Origin: Magnaporthiopsis rhizophila
Lineage: Eukaryota; Ascomycota; Sordariomycetes; Magnaporthales; Magnaporthaceae
Direction of reading: 5' to 3'
DNA length: 64,000 nt
Assembly: GCA_003049465.1 (NCBI GenBank)
Contig: PYSS01000109.1
Span: 71,032-135,031 of the forward strand
The notes beneath the pieces are model-generated. The model was not told the DNA's origin and did no database searches. It saw nothing but the letters and a program-made list of their open reading frames with translations. Both the position numbers and the translations under genes were made by a program. Shown in pieces: positions 11,222-22,349 of the stretch. Positions within the stretch are counted from its first letter, which is position 1. Each line of letters opens with the position of its first letter.

Positions 11222-12390
11222 ATGCAGGAAAGCGACACGCAGCCGGGCGACGCCCGCGAAACCCATCTCGTGACCGGCGGTAGCGGTTTCATCGCGCAGC
11301 ACCTCGTCAGCAGGCTTCTAGAGAAAGGCGTCGCGGTGCGCGCGACGGTGCGCAGCCTGGACAACGCCAAGAAGGTGTCGGCCCTCTTGGCGCTGCAGGC
11401 CAAGCACCCCGAAGGCCGGCTGCGGCTCTTCGAGGCCGACCTGCTGCGGCCGGGCAGCTTCGCCGAGGCCATGCGCGGCTGCTCCGTCATCCACCACGTC
11501 GCGTCACCCTTCATGATGGCCGAGAAGATCAAGGACGGCCAGAAGGAATGCGTCGAGCCCGCGCTCGAGGGCACAAAGAACGTGCTGGCGAGCGTCAACC
11601 AGACCGAGTCGGTTAGGAGGGTGGTGCTTACGTCTACGGGTGAGGAGATATAAATAAAGCCGGGCGGGTTTTTGTTTTGTCTGTTTGGCGATGGGCATGC
11701 GGCTTTGCTAACGACACGACCGCCCGTTCAGTCGGCGCCATATTCGGTGACTACGCCGACGTGACGGACCGCATGGGCGGCGTCCTCACCGAGGAACACT
11801 TCAACGAGACCAGCACCGTGACGCACAACCCTTACCACTACTCCAAGGTCCTGGCCGAGAAGGAGGCGTGGAAGATGTCCAGGGAGCAGACGCGCTGGGA
11901 CCTCGTCGCCATCTGCCCGGGCTTGGTGCTGGGCCCGCCGCTGTCGCAAGCGTCCGAGTCCGGCAGCCTGTTCCTGATGGATGAGCTGCTGCGCGGCGAG
12001 CTCTTCTTTGGCGTGCCAAACCTCTTCTTCTGCACCGTCGACGTGCGCGACGTCGCCGCCGCCCACGTCAGCGCCGCTGGCAACACGAACGCCGCGGGGC
12101 GCAGGTACATCGTCGCTGCGCCCAAGATGGCCGCCTTCGTCGACGTCGCCCGCAGTTTTCGCAGGCTGTGCGGCGGCTCGCTCGTCATCCCGACGCACCG
12201 CCTGCCCGACGCGCTCGTGCGCGTCCTGGGCCCGCTGTTTGGGCTGACGCCGACGTGGCTGGCGCGGAACCTGGGCGTCGAGTTCAAGGTGGACAACAGC
12301 AGGAGCGTCAAAGAGCTCGGGCTCGAGTACACGCCGCTGGAGGAGACGCTGGAGGAGCACTACAAGGGGTGGAAGGCCATGAGAAAATAA
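11222..12390 (+). CDS. Extended SDR, dihydroflavonol-reductase/3beta-HSD-like
   Basis: Two exons, 11222-11639 and 11732-12390, give 358 residues; the intron has a CTAAC branch site and GT..AG ends. The N-terminus HLVTGGSGFIAQHLVSRLLE is the Rossmann motif of extended NAD(P)-dependent short-chain dehydrogenases. The active-site YxxxK is seen as YHYSKVLAEK, and VAICPGLVLGPP follows as in dihydroflavonol-4-reductase and cinnamoyl-CoA-reductase relatives. The C-terminal third (ELGLEYTPLEETLEEHY) is also typical. The enzyme should reduce a carbonyl or oxidise an alcohol on a small molecule; the substrate cannot be told. No signal peptide or anchor is evident. It looks intact. The next gene follows in the same direction. 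Confidence 0.88.
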
Positions 12391-12926
12391 TAGTTGAGTG
12401 GTGGGTAAGGCTACGTGGCCTCGTAATCTCCTGTCTCTCCCACGGGGCGGTCGCCGACAATACGGTCGCGGCAGATTTTGCATGTGTCCCTCCGTGCTGC
12501 CTTTTTCTCTCCCGGGACTCCAGGTACGAATACGGGCCAAGCCATGCCCGGGAATCGCGACGGGTTGCTGGTTGGGCCCGGCCGACAATCGAGCTTCCCT
12601 TTTGGGCGCTGGCTGTGTCTGTCTGGCAGGGCTCGGCCAAATTGTCAGCCCGCCTACGGGTCTCGGGGCTCGGCAACCGTACCCTGGACACGCACGCCGT
12701 ATGATTCACCCAGGGTGGATGTAGGTCAGCAAGCCCACCGAGCCCCGTTCGCCGAGACGCCGTTATAAGTCAAGAGATGGCCTCAGTTGGCGCCAGTCTG
12801 ATCAATCTCACCATTTCAAATTACAACTACCAATCAACTTTCCATTGCTTTTAATAAACCCTAGTCGCGCCCACATCCTCGCTCTGTCTACCTTTCTTTC
12901 GCCTGGGTCTTTTTCTATCCAGCGTC
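12391..12926 (+). promoter_or_regulatory. Intergenic region upstream of the GNAT gene
   Basis: No gene seen. The last 100 bases are CT-rich leader-like sequence ending at the GNAT start codon. Confidence 0.4.
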
Positions 12927-13680
12927 ATGGCGCCGCAGTATATCCTCCGACCGGAGACGCTCGATGACCTTGGATCCTCGCAGGTGGCAGCCAAGGCGGC
13001 CTTCGTCATGAGCCCCCTGACGGAGGCCATCTGGCACAAGGCGACCGAGGAGGAGAAGCGCACGCTCATAGACGGCTGGTTCATGGGGCGCGCGCGCGCC
13101 GACTTTCACACCCCGGGGACGCACCGCATGGTGGTCGTCTGCCGGGACGACGAGGCCGGGTCAGAGGAGGTTGCCGGCATCGCCTACTGGCGTCAGCCTC
13201 TGACCGAGGTCGACCCTAGCGCCGGCAAGACCCCGGAGCAGATTGCGGCCGAGACGGCTGCGCAGCGCGCCACGTGGCCCGCCTGCGTCGACGTTTCGGT
13301 CGTGGACGCCAACTCCGCCGACCTGGGCGGCTTGATCGAGCGCGAGTTGGGGGAGAGAGCGAAGGCCATGTGGGGTGAGTGATCTCGCTTCCGAGACGCT
13401 GTCGTTTGCTAAAACAATTTTGTCCATGCTAACCCGGCCGGCAGCCGCGAATGTCGTCGCTGTTCACCCCAAGCACCAGAGAAAAGGGGTGGCGACGACG
13501 CTCATGCGTTGGGGCTTGGCAGAGGCCGACAAGTCCGGCGCCGACACTTTTGTCATCGCCAGCGACGTCGGGCGGAAAGCGTACCTGACCGTCGGGTTTG
13601 AAGACCACTGCGAGCACGAGGGCATCATTGGAAAGTGCTGGCTTATGGTCCGGAAGTCACCAGGGAGGAAGGAGGCGTGA
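12927..13680 (+). CDS. GNAT-family N-acetyltransferase
   Basis: Exons 12927-13374 and 13445-13680 encode 227 residues. The acetyl-CoA binding motif A is VVAVHPKHQRKGVATTLMRW, with the Q/R-x-x-G-x-A core in QRKGVA. It is followed by SDVGRKAYLTVGF, the usual beta5-alpha4 block of small fungal GNATs. The N-terminal half (about residues 1-140) matches the longer preamble of fungal GNATs that begin by scoring a lure such as LRPETLDDL. The substrate is unknown; relatives act on amines or small molecules. It is intact and shares its 3' side convergently with the DUF6601 gene. Confidence 0.87.
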
Positions 13681-13806
13681 CCCTGGGGCACTATATCATC
13701 TTTCCCGTCAATTAACAGAACCAGAAGAACGAACAGACTACGTCGTCACCTGCTTCCTCTTTGGCTCTCTTTTTTCCTTATCACAGGCAGGCAGGCGGGC
13801 AGGTAT

Positions 13807-14722
13807 CTAAACTGCCTGGCCCGTCACCCTCTTCTGCTCACGTAGTAGACGTCGCTTCCTGTCCTTGAGCGCATACTTCCACTCCCTCGCGACCTTGTAC
13901 ACGAACACGGTCACGATTCCGACGCCCACGGTGCAGAACAAGAGGCAGGCAAAAACCGCGAACCAGAAGGCGACGGCCAGCACTCCCGGCCTCGTCGCGC
14001 CGTCGGTGGTCAGCACGGCGTCGGCGGCGCCCACCACGATCTGCAGGCTGCTCAGCAGCAGCGACAGCACGCCGACGCGGAACAGCATCGGGCCGTAGAT
14101 GCGGGCAAAGTACTCCGAGTACTGCGGCGAAGCGGCAGAAGGCCGGCCACGTCGTGCCCTCGGGCAGCAGCTGCAGGCGGGGATCCATGGCGACGCGCAT
14201 GTCGGACTCGTGCCGGACCAGGTGGGTGTAGGTGCGGAGGTATCCGAGTGCGGCTCTTCGGATGTGCTGCAGCGACGGAGGTGGACGAGGGTCGGCAGGC
14301 TGCTGCGTCGCCGTCACATCCGGTTTGGCCGCCGCCGTCGCAGGAGAGCTGCAGGCTCGGCGACCGAGCTGGTTCTCCCAAAAGGAGTGGTTGGCGAGGT
14401 ACGCGGGGAGCGGCTTGATGAAGTCGCGGTCGCGGATCCAGACGAGGTGCAGCTTGGAGTCCTCGGTCACGACGACGGTCCTGCGCTTCACCGCCTGCCG
14501 GTGCAGCGGCGATATGCTGCCGCTGTCCAGTTTCGACATCCACCAGAGGCGCGGCGCCATCCTGTCCTGCAGCGCCGAGACGAACTCCTGCGCGAGGAAC
14601 TCGGCGAGGCCATGTTCGTCGGCCAGGGAGATGGCGGGGTATCCGGGTAGGTGTCCCGTGGACGTGCCAGACTCTGCTGCGTCGGAGACGAGCTCGTGTG
14701 ACTGCTGAAATGGGGTTTTCAT
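13807..14722 (-). pseudogene. DUF6601-like membrane protein, internal deletion/frameshift
   Basis: The first frame (14722 to about 14122) carries DUF6601 blocks: KLHLVWIRDRDFIKPLPAYL, LGYLRTYTHLVRHESDMRVA and LLPEGTTWPAFCRF. The second frame (about 14122-13807) carries the C-terminal part: QYSEYFARIYGPMLFRVGV, two hydrophobic segments, then VYKVAREWKYALKDRKRR. The two frames meet directly at about 14122-14130, with no room for an intron. In the family as I know it, roughly 40 residues with a YGELRLxRLN-type motif separate these blocks. This suggests a small deletion that also shifted the frame, or an assembly collapse. The function of DUF6601 is unknown; two membrane segments near the C-terminus suggest membrane anchoring. 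Confidence 0.65.
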
Positions 14723-15419
14723 CCTGCCGAAACCCTGTAGTCGTCACGGCTATGGCGCCGAGCCGCTGTTTCTCGGGGGCTGTTTTCTTTCCTTTCAAAT
14801 TCGTTCTGTCCAAGGTCGGCCCTGTCTGAGGTATGGATGGAGTAGGAGAGGCGGGGACTCACGCGATATCCAGTTGGTTGACCATGGGTAGGGCTTGCTT
14901 GCTTCCCGTTGCTCGTGTGCCGGCCAGTAGCAGAGCCTCGCTTTGCGGACTGCAGGCGGACTGCAAGGCAAATCGCTAAAGCACGAAAACCAGAACGCCT
15001 ACGCATCTTCCGAGAGGCATCCTTGCAGCCCATTCGTATGGCTTCTCGTATGGACTTTCGTACGATGCTAATGAGCCCGGGCAGTGCCGAACGGAGAGCC
15101 GCCTTTCCAGATTGAGGATTGCTGATCTTCGAATCAGGAGGCAAGTGCCACCCAACCAGCTCGATGCAACCCAAGCCAATAAATGTGGTAGAAAAAAAGA
15201 AATCGTGTGCACAGCCGCATTTTGCCGTCCACCTACATAGGCACCTACCTAAGTACCAAGGTAGGCTGGCTGGCTCGCCGGCGGCAGGCAGTTTTGAGGA
15301 GGCTTTCATTTGCACGCCAGCTATTCTATCTCCTCCTCCGTCCACACTCTAGAAGTCTCACACCTTTCCCGCCATCCGTGGCCCCCGCAAAGAGCAGTCC
15401 TGTCAGAATCTTCCAAACC
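14723..15419. promoter_or_regulatory. Divergent intergenic region
   Basis: No gene seen. It contains a cluster of ACCTACCTAAGTACC-type tetranucleotide motifs near 15240, which recur elsewhere in the window. Confidence 0.4.
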
Positions 15420-18400
15420 TCCGCTCGCCTCTTTCTGGCGGCGGCGGATTCGCCGCGGCCTCTCAACCGCTGCCGCCAGAGACGTACGACACAAAGAACA
15501 TCTTCCGGGTCCAGAACATCCCGCACAATGTCTCCCTTGCTGAATTCCCGTCCTTCTTTTCGCCGCCGTGCGTCCTGAAGCCCGACGAGATCCATGTCCA
15601 TTCGTTCTCCAGGGTCGACGCTGCCAGCCAGGAGTCGTCCATCACTGCCACGGTCACATTCTCCCGCAAACCTGGCTTTTGGGATGCCACCATGTGCCCG
15701 CAGACAAGGCGGATGCGCCGATCCATCCTGTTGCGCATGCCCTCCGGCCATGATCAAGTCCCTCTCAAGGTCGACCAGCAGCTCTTGGGCTTCACGCCGC
15801 TCACTCCGCTCGCCACCCAGCAAACACCAGATCGGAAAAGCATAGAGTACGCCACTCGTGTCGAGTACCAGTGACAGGCAGGATGTTTGCTGATTTGAAA
15901 TTGCGTGGGCCAGCTGCATTGTGCTTCACCGCTTCGGCGCCCACGCCCTGTGCGCGTTTCAAGGCCGAGGTAGCCCAGACATCTGGATCAGAGAGTGGCT
16001 GCCGAACGACTTCCCGGGGCTCAACATCCTCACCTACAGATACGGAACACATTTCAACGATCCAAACTCCACCGGGGACATTTATGAGTGGGCAGAGGCG
16101 TTCCGCAGCGACTTGCGGGTATACCGCTCCCGGACCAAGGTTTGTTACTGGTCATCCATATTTGTCTCTCCGAAATATCTTGATGCTATTTCTTCTCTTA
16201 TGCTTTGCGCCTCTTCTTCCTTTGCTTTTCGTCATGGCTAACAAGTGCGATGGCCACAGGGAAACGCGAGCTTCAAGCCCATTCTGTTCATCGCCCACAG
16301 CCTCGGAGGCTTGGTGTTCAAACATGCCATAGTCTCTATGGCCAACTCCACTAACTTCCCCGAAGATGGAAAGATCGTCAAGTGCATCCACGATGTCTTC
16401 TTCTTCGGCGTACCGAGCCAAGGCATGGACACCGAGGATATGGAGGTCATGGCCGAGGGGCTTCCGGCACGCATCATGGTCACCCTTCTCAATGGAAAGT
16501 ACCTCCATCGCATGAGGCAGACTCTCAACCCCGATTTCGACCAAGCCTTCCCTTATAAAGACTCGATGATCTATCAGTTCTACGAGGCGCTCCCTACGAC
16601 AGGGGTCACGATGGTGGGTGTTCTATGCTTGGCTGATCTCCATTACGCTTGCGGTTACTAATACTTTGCCCCCGTTTGCAACAGTCCGGGCAAGAGCGTG
16701 TGCTCGTGCCTCAGATCTCGGCTATTGGAAGGCACTGGGAGAACGGCAACGACTACAAGATGCCGATCGAGGGAGATCACCGGACGCTAGTCAAGTTCTC
16801 GCGTGCCGATACTTCCCAATACGAGAGAGTCAAGGGGGTCTTTGAGGCTAGAATGGAGAGGAATCCCTGGGAAACAGTCCTTCGCCGTTTCTCTTGGGGT
16901 CTGAGAGACGTCCCGCCGGGTAAGCCCAGCCCAGATTCCGCTAGGTATATGACGGTGACCCAGATTCACGGCAGGATATCCCTACCCTCTTGGAAGTATA
17001 AATGTCGTAGCTAACCCCGCCCCGCGCCGACCAGAGAAGCAAAGGCGAGCGATGTTGGAGTTGGCTGGCCACAGTCGATCCCTCTGACATCCACCGCAGA
17101 TCCCTCGACCTTCGAGAGGGCCATACCTGCCAATGGGTCTTTCGCTGAGAAGAGTGGCGTCGCTGGTCGTCACCCGATATATCCCCTTAGGCAAGGCGGC
17201 TCTTGTGGATTTGGGGCATCCCTGGGGCAGGGAAAACCATATTGGCATCTTCAGCCATCGGCAATCTCGAGTAGCTCCAGAGCAGCGACGCCCTGTGCGG
17301 TGTTACCTACTACTACCGCACGCACGCCAGGTCCACAGGGAACGACGTCGAGTGCTTCATCGGATGGATGACATCCCGACTCGGCTATCAAGCGAGCCTC
17401 TTCGTGCCCGCAGCCGTCGAACGCAGCTATTCCCGCGGTGCATGGCCCACAATCAAGGAGATGTTGGAGTCGCTGCGGGAGACATGCCAGAGCTTCAGCA
17501 GAGTCTTCGTCATTGTCGACGGCTTGGACGAGTCGCACTCACGCCCCGAGTTCCTTCGTCGTCTCAAACGCATGATCTCGGCCGACGGGCCCGAGAACCT
17601 CCGCCTTTTGGTCACCAGGAGAGACGAGCAGGACATCCGCGATACACTCCAGCCCGTGGCGGCTACGACTTCGATGTCAAACAGAGTCGTCGATGAGGAT
17701 ATCGGCAAATTTATCCGGAGCCAGCTGAGTGAGGGCTCGGTATTTGCCAGATGGCCTACTCCTCTTCTCCAGAAGGTGGAAGAGAAGCTGAGGACGGGTG
17801 CCAAGGGAATGCTCCGCTGGGCGGCATGCCAGCTCGAGATGCTCAGCACGCAGAATCACGAGACAGAGGCTTGTGTCCTTGAAGCGCTCAACTCTCTTCC
17901 CGAAACTCCGGACAAAACCTATGAGGCTGTCTTGGCAAAGGTCCCGCCACAACACCAGAAGAAAGTCCAGCTTGCCCTATGCAGGATCGCTGCAGACGAG
18001 TGGTACCGTTGGTATGCCGGTCGCGATAGCGACGACTTCCTAGCAGCAATACTGTTGGATACCACAGCCAACTCTAATCACCCAAACAACCGGTTATTCA
18101 CTCTCGACAACTTGAAAGCGATTTGTTCATGCCTGATCACAATACGCAGAGATTCCGTCGAGTTTTCTCACTACACCGTGAATGAGTTTCTTCTTTCCAC
18201 CCGCATCCTGGGCGGCCCAGCCAGCGCTTTCCATATGACTGAGGACTGGGCGTTGGTGATCTCGCTCAAAGCAGATCTCACAGCAATCGCCACCACCAGC
18301 TTGGGAGGCCCACGGCACTTGGCTAAAATGAACCTCTGTCGGTTCCAACCGTGTCTAGAGAGGTTGCACTCAAGATTGTCGCGTTATGACGCTTTCCGCC

Positions 18401-19314
18401 GCATTCAGAAACCGAAGCTGTGGACTCTCTGCTTCTTAAAATCTGCTCAGCTACAAGCACCATACCGGTGCATCTAGAGAATTGTTACAAGGGCACTGGC
18501 GGCCTGGAAACTTTCAAGATCATTCGAGGAAGCGGAACCCGCGGGCCAGCAGAGACATGGGCGAGGATGGTGATGCTACGAGCCCCTGAGGCCGCTATGC
18601 GATACTTGCAGGCCCTTCCTCCGGACGAGCTCGCCGCCGCCAGCTCCGCAAGAGTTCGGATCGGTCTAGTCCCGGACTGCTCGCTCGTCGACATCGTCGC
18701 CATGCATATCCGACCCGAGCGCATCGTTCAGTCCAAGCTCGTCACACGGTTAATAGACCTGGGCATACGACCTGACAATAAGATGATTTTTCTTCCTGGG
18801 ATACAATTACAAGACGGATGCCTCATGGCAGTCTGCTCTCGTTGAAATTACTTCCAGCCTGCTCAGATTTGGCGTAGACCCAAATCCCGACAACGTACCG
18901 TGGACCCCATTGCAAAGAGCCATATGGCATGGCAATGGAGAACTGACTTGGCTCTTCTTGGACGCAGGTGCAAACCCATTGGCGGTCGGTGACCTCCATT
19001 ATCCGTCTCGAGGTTTCAACGCTGAGCACACCTGCTTGTGCCCAATTGAGTTGGAAAAGAAAATGCGAGGAGCTGAAAAGTTCCAGTTTTACACATGGGT
19101 CTACGGAGAGCCTGGACGGCGCGATCTGTTCATCGAACGAGGGTTTGAACTCTTAGACGATGTTCCCGAAGAGCCCGAAGTCGAGTATTGGGATGATCCA
19201 TTCGGGGATGATTTGGTAAACGCCCCAGAAGGTACCGAGGGTTGGGATGATTTAGTAGACGCCCCAGAAGGCTCGGAAGGCTGGGATGATTTATGGCGGT
19301 ATCGGAAAGACTGA
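15420..19314 (+). pseudogene. NLR-like gene (alpha/beta-hydrolase + NACHT + ankyrin-like), multiple stops
   Basis: In-phase exons: about 15420-15870, 15914-16139, 16260-16613, 16685-16944 and 17037 onward. The N-terminus has NIFRVQNIPHNVSLAEF, found in fungal hydrolase-NLRs. Next comes a lipase-like alpha/beta-hydrolase with FIAHSLGGLVF as nucleophile elbow and FFFGVPSQGM. The NACHT region has Walker A LWIWGIPGAGKTILASS and Walker B VFVIVDGLDES. The C-terminus includes an ankyrin-like unit (LLRFGVDPNPDNVPWTPLQR). The same frame is cut by TGA 17146-17148, TAG 17188-17190 and TAG 17272-17274, the last directly after Walker A. The frame also moves by one base near 18440-18470 and back near 18795. 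The start codon was not found. Fungal NLRs act in non-self recognition; this copy cannot make a full product. Confidence 0.85.
19202..19302 (+). repeat. Two 39-base tandem units at the NLR 3' end
   Basis: The units encode APEGTEGWDDLVD and APEGSEGWDDLW in tandem, extending an acidic tail just before the final stop. Confidence 0.7.
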
Positions 19315-19578
19315 GGTGGGGGAAAAGAGTACATCACCATAATATAAAAAATTGTTCGAATATAATACAATTTATCGAAAATAAACACGTACGACCTTGG
19401 CAGTTTCTTCTACAATTTAAGGCACGGATATTGCTTTAAAAAAAAATAAAAAGTTATACCGTTCGCCAAAATCTGCTCTAGGGCAGGAATATCGTTGAGC
19501 ATCCGGTGTATCTAGAGCTCAGCCCAAAAATGCCTACTACCCGTATCCAGTTGATGGAGCCACGCACTAACATTCAGC

Positions 19579-19894
19579 TTACGTGGGCTTCCCACGCTCC
19601 GCAAAGATCTCGACGAGCCTAGCCGCCCACCGCTCCGGCTGCGCGACGCAGCCGATGTGTCCCACCGGCATCCCCTCGGCTACAGCAACCCCAACACTCC
19701 CTACCAGGTTGTCTGTCATGGTGGTCGCGGGCGGCTCGTGTGGGAACGAGCAGGTCGACGCCGTCCGGGTGGCGCGACAGAAGGTCGAGCGCCACGATGG
19801 CGTCGGAGCTGGTGCCCAAGATGAGCGCCGCAGGCGCGTTGGAGGGCGACGACATGTGGGCGATCAAGGAGGCGAGAGCAAGCTGTGTGTACAT
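19579..19894 (-). pseudogene. Alpha/beta-hydrolase remnant
   Basis: The frame from 19894 reads LILGTSSDAIVALDLLSRHP, which resembles a hydrolase nucleophile elbow and its helix (GxSxx, with the last Gly replaced by Ala), then DLLV. At the CCC run 19742-19744 the frame shifts by one; in the other frame PHEPPATTMTDNL, AEGMPVGHIGC and QPERWAARLVEIFAE follow to a TAA at 19579. These are recognisable C-terminal hydrolase blocks, including a GH that could be the catalytic His. The N-terminal strands and the lid region between elbow and C-terminus are missing. It looks like a shrunken relic, not a working gene. Confidence 0.55.
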
Positions 19895-20157
19895 GTAGTG
19901 CTGTTGCCTCCAAGGAAGGCATCATGTATGGATGGCTCAAGGGATATCTGTCTATCTACATAACTGCTCCTACAGGAGCCGTTTCGGCCGAGATGATGAC
20001 GAGTTTGGTCGTGCTGGATATCCTTCACTGTAAGATGTTTGTTCGGAGAAGGCGTCTAACAATTATTTACAGGGTATGTAACGGCGATAACCTCAATGGG
20101 TAGAGCAGGTAAATCACTCCTTGCCTAAGCCATCAAGCCCACGGAAGCAATTCACTT

Positions 20158-21618
20158 CTACACAGAAGTGCCGTCCTCACCAAAGTTCTCTGCAAGGCAG
20201 CCGAAGGCGAGGGCCTACAGTTTGCCGTACGTATACTTGCGGTTAGTCCCACAATGAGAAGAAGAATCAAGCACAGCCGGTGACGTGAGTCTTCGCCGCG
20301 GCAGATACTCACCTGCTCAGCCGTGGCTCGGCTGCTGTCATATCTGACAAGCGATTTTATCAGCTCGGCAAAGTCCGGCTCGATGCCCTGCAGGACCTCA
20401 GCCCATGGCCTGCCCTCGAAGGCACGGTACATGTCGAAGGGCGGCGTCCGGAACCGGGTCGCCTCGGGCCAGGACTCCCTGGTGGGGCTGCCTATGGTCT
20501 TGAATATGCTCAAGATTAAGCCGAGCTGGCTGCCGTCCTCGTGCGCCGGCCGCGACTCGAACAGGGGACGCGGCGGCTGGCGGCAGCACTCTGCCAGCAG
20601 CGCGCCGGCGCCCCACATATCGACGGCGGGACCATAGGCGCAGTCGCCAAAGAGGACCTCGGGCGCGCGGTAGGGGCCCGTGCCGATGTCGAGAATCTTG
20701 GCATTGGCCGGCTCAGGGGCGATGGCGGCCGCCGGGGACAGGCGCGGGTGCCACGAGGAACCAAAGTCGGAGAGGTAGGCGGGTCCGTCGGGCGACTCCA
20801 GCAGGACGGCGGATGGCTTGATGTCGCGGTGAATGATGCCCTCGGCGTGGATATCCCGCAGCGCCGTGAAGAGATGGCGGAAGTGCGAGCGGACTTGGGC
20901 GGCGGTGAGCCCGCCACGTTCCAGGAGGGCGTCGAGGGTAAGGGGCATGTAAGGGAAGACCAGGACGAGACGCTGCTCCTGGTCGCGAAAGGTCTCGAGG
21001 AGAGGGATGCAGGGTTCGTGGAGGCCTTGGAGGATCTTGGTCTCGCGCACGGGGTCATGAGGGGCGATGTTGTGTGTCTCAACAATGACCTTGAGGGCTA
21101 TGGCCTCAGAGCGGTAGACTTCCGCAGTGACCCCGCTGCCGATATAGTGGCAGTCATGATACTTACCAATCCTGGTTCCCAGCGTGACATCACCATGGGC
21201 TCCAGCCTGGCCTCCATCTCCTGCGTGGCTAGCCTTGGCCTCCGTCTCTTTACAAGGCTTGGCTTTGTCTGCTTGTAGACTTGGGGGCCGTTCGCAAGCG
21301 CTTTCATACTCGGCCTGTGGAGTGCTGATCAGCACATAAAACATGCCAGCGAAAGAAATGTCTATGTCCAAGCAAAAAGGGAGGATATACCAAAGATGTG
21401 GCGCCGGTATATGCCTCCTTTTCAGCAGTAAAAGCGTCTATTCGCCGTGGGCCGTTGCCCTGGTCATCCAGAAGCCGTTGTCTGGCAGGAAATATCTGAG
21501 TTAGGGAAAGCTGTTGGCTGGAAAGTGATGGTTTTCGGGGGTCATCATGCATTTTCTGGATGTTGTCGTATCTGGCCGTCGCCGTCAGGGAGGCTCTCCA
21601 GTCGGGCGCTGCCGACAT
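20158..21618 (-). CDS. Serine/threonine kinase, csk1-like (CDK-activating-kinase type)
   Basis: Three exons, 21618-21391, 21314-20313 and 20214-20158, are in phase and give 428 residues. The kinase domain starts near residue 126: IGSGVTAEVY (glycine loop), IALKVI (Lys151), HRD 238-240, DFG 259-261 and GTGPYRAPEVLFG (APE 293-295). The CDK-like activation segment and VDMWGAGALLAE fit the Csk1 group, which in fission yeast phosphorylates CDK-activating and CDK9-type kinases. The catalytic-loop asparagine of HRDxKxxN is alanine here (HRDIKPSA, Ala245); this may be a feature of the group in filamentous fungi. The last exon encodes ALAFGCLAENFGEDGTSV. It is transcribed divergently from SYP1. Confidence 0.82.
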
Positions 21619-22349
21619 GGCTGCCCTTCAGCCGCGCTGGTGTGAATTCCGTTGAGGTGAGTGGAATAGACGATAGGTCCATCGCTTGAACGAAAAGTGG
21701 GGATTTCAATGTCGACGGTCGGCCGAGAACGCCACGCAAAAAGTCAGCACTGATGAAAACGACGTTGGTGGTCAGCCGTCGATGCCTGCCCCATCGAGCG
21801 CCGTCTGCACATCTGGTGCTCCACCGCAGAAATGAGACGACGCTCCTTGGTTGCAGGTGATCCGGGCGGGGAACAGAACTTCAAGATCCAACCCAGCTGG
21901 GACTCGGAGGTCTGTGTGGGGCCCCATCCCAGCACACGCGGCAGCACCCACCAACCAGAGCCGGGCCGCCATTAGGACTGGGGTTGGTGGTTGGCGGAGT
22001 GAGCAAGGTGAGGTAATCGCTGGGGGCGGCCTGGCTGCGCTGTGCTGCCGATTTCTTCAGCTAGCCTTTTCTAGCTGTGGCATCATCACATCAATATCAG
22101 CCCAACCAGACTAAAAAAATAATAATAACCACCGTTCCCACGCGCCAGAACGGGACTGCTGTGTGACGGCGACAGTATCATCATCGCCCTCCTCGCCACG
22201 CTCAGTCGATGCGGCAATTGGCACCCTCGCCCGTCGCCCCGTCGGACTGGCACCGCCCCCGTGCTATTATGCCATAGGTCGCCTGCCCCGACCGTCGTCC
22301 GAGTCTCCCGCCTGCCTGCGTGTTTGCGCCGCCGAGCCCTCCCGTCGCC
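21619..22349. promoter_or_regulatory. Shared promoter of the kinase and SYP1
   Basis: A 731-base divergent region without coding features. No TATA box was recognised, which is common for constitutively expressed fungal genes. Confidence 0.5.
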
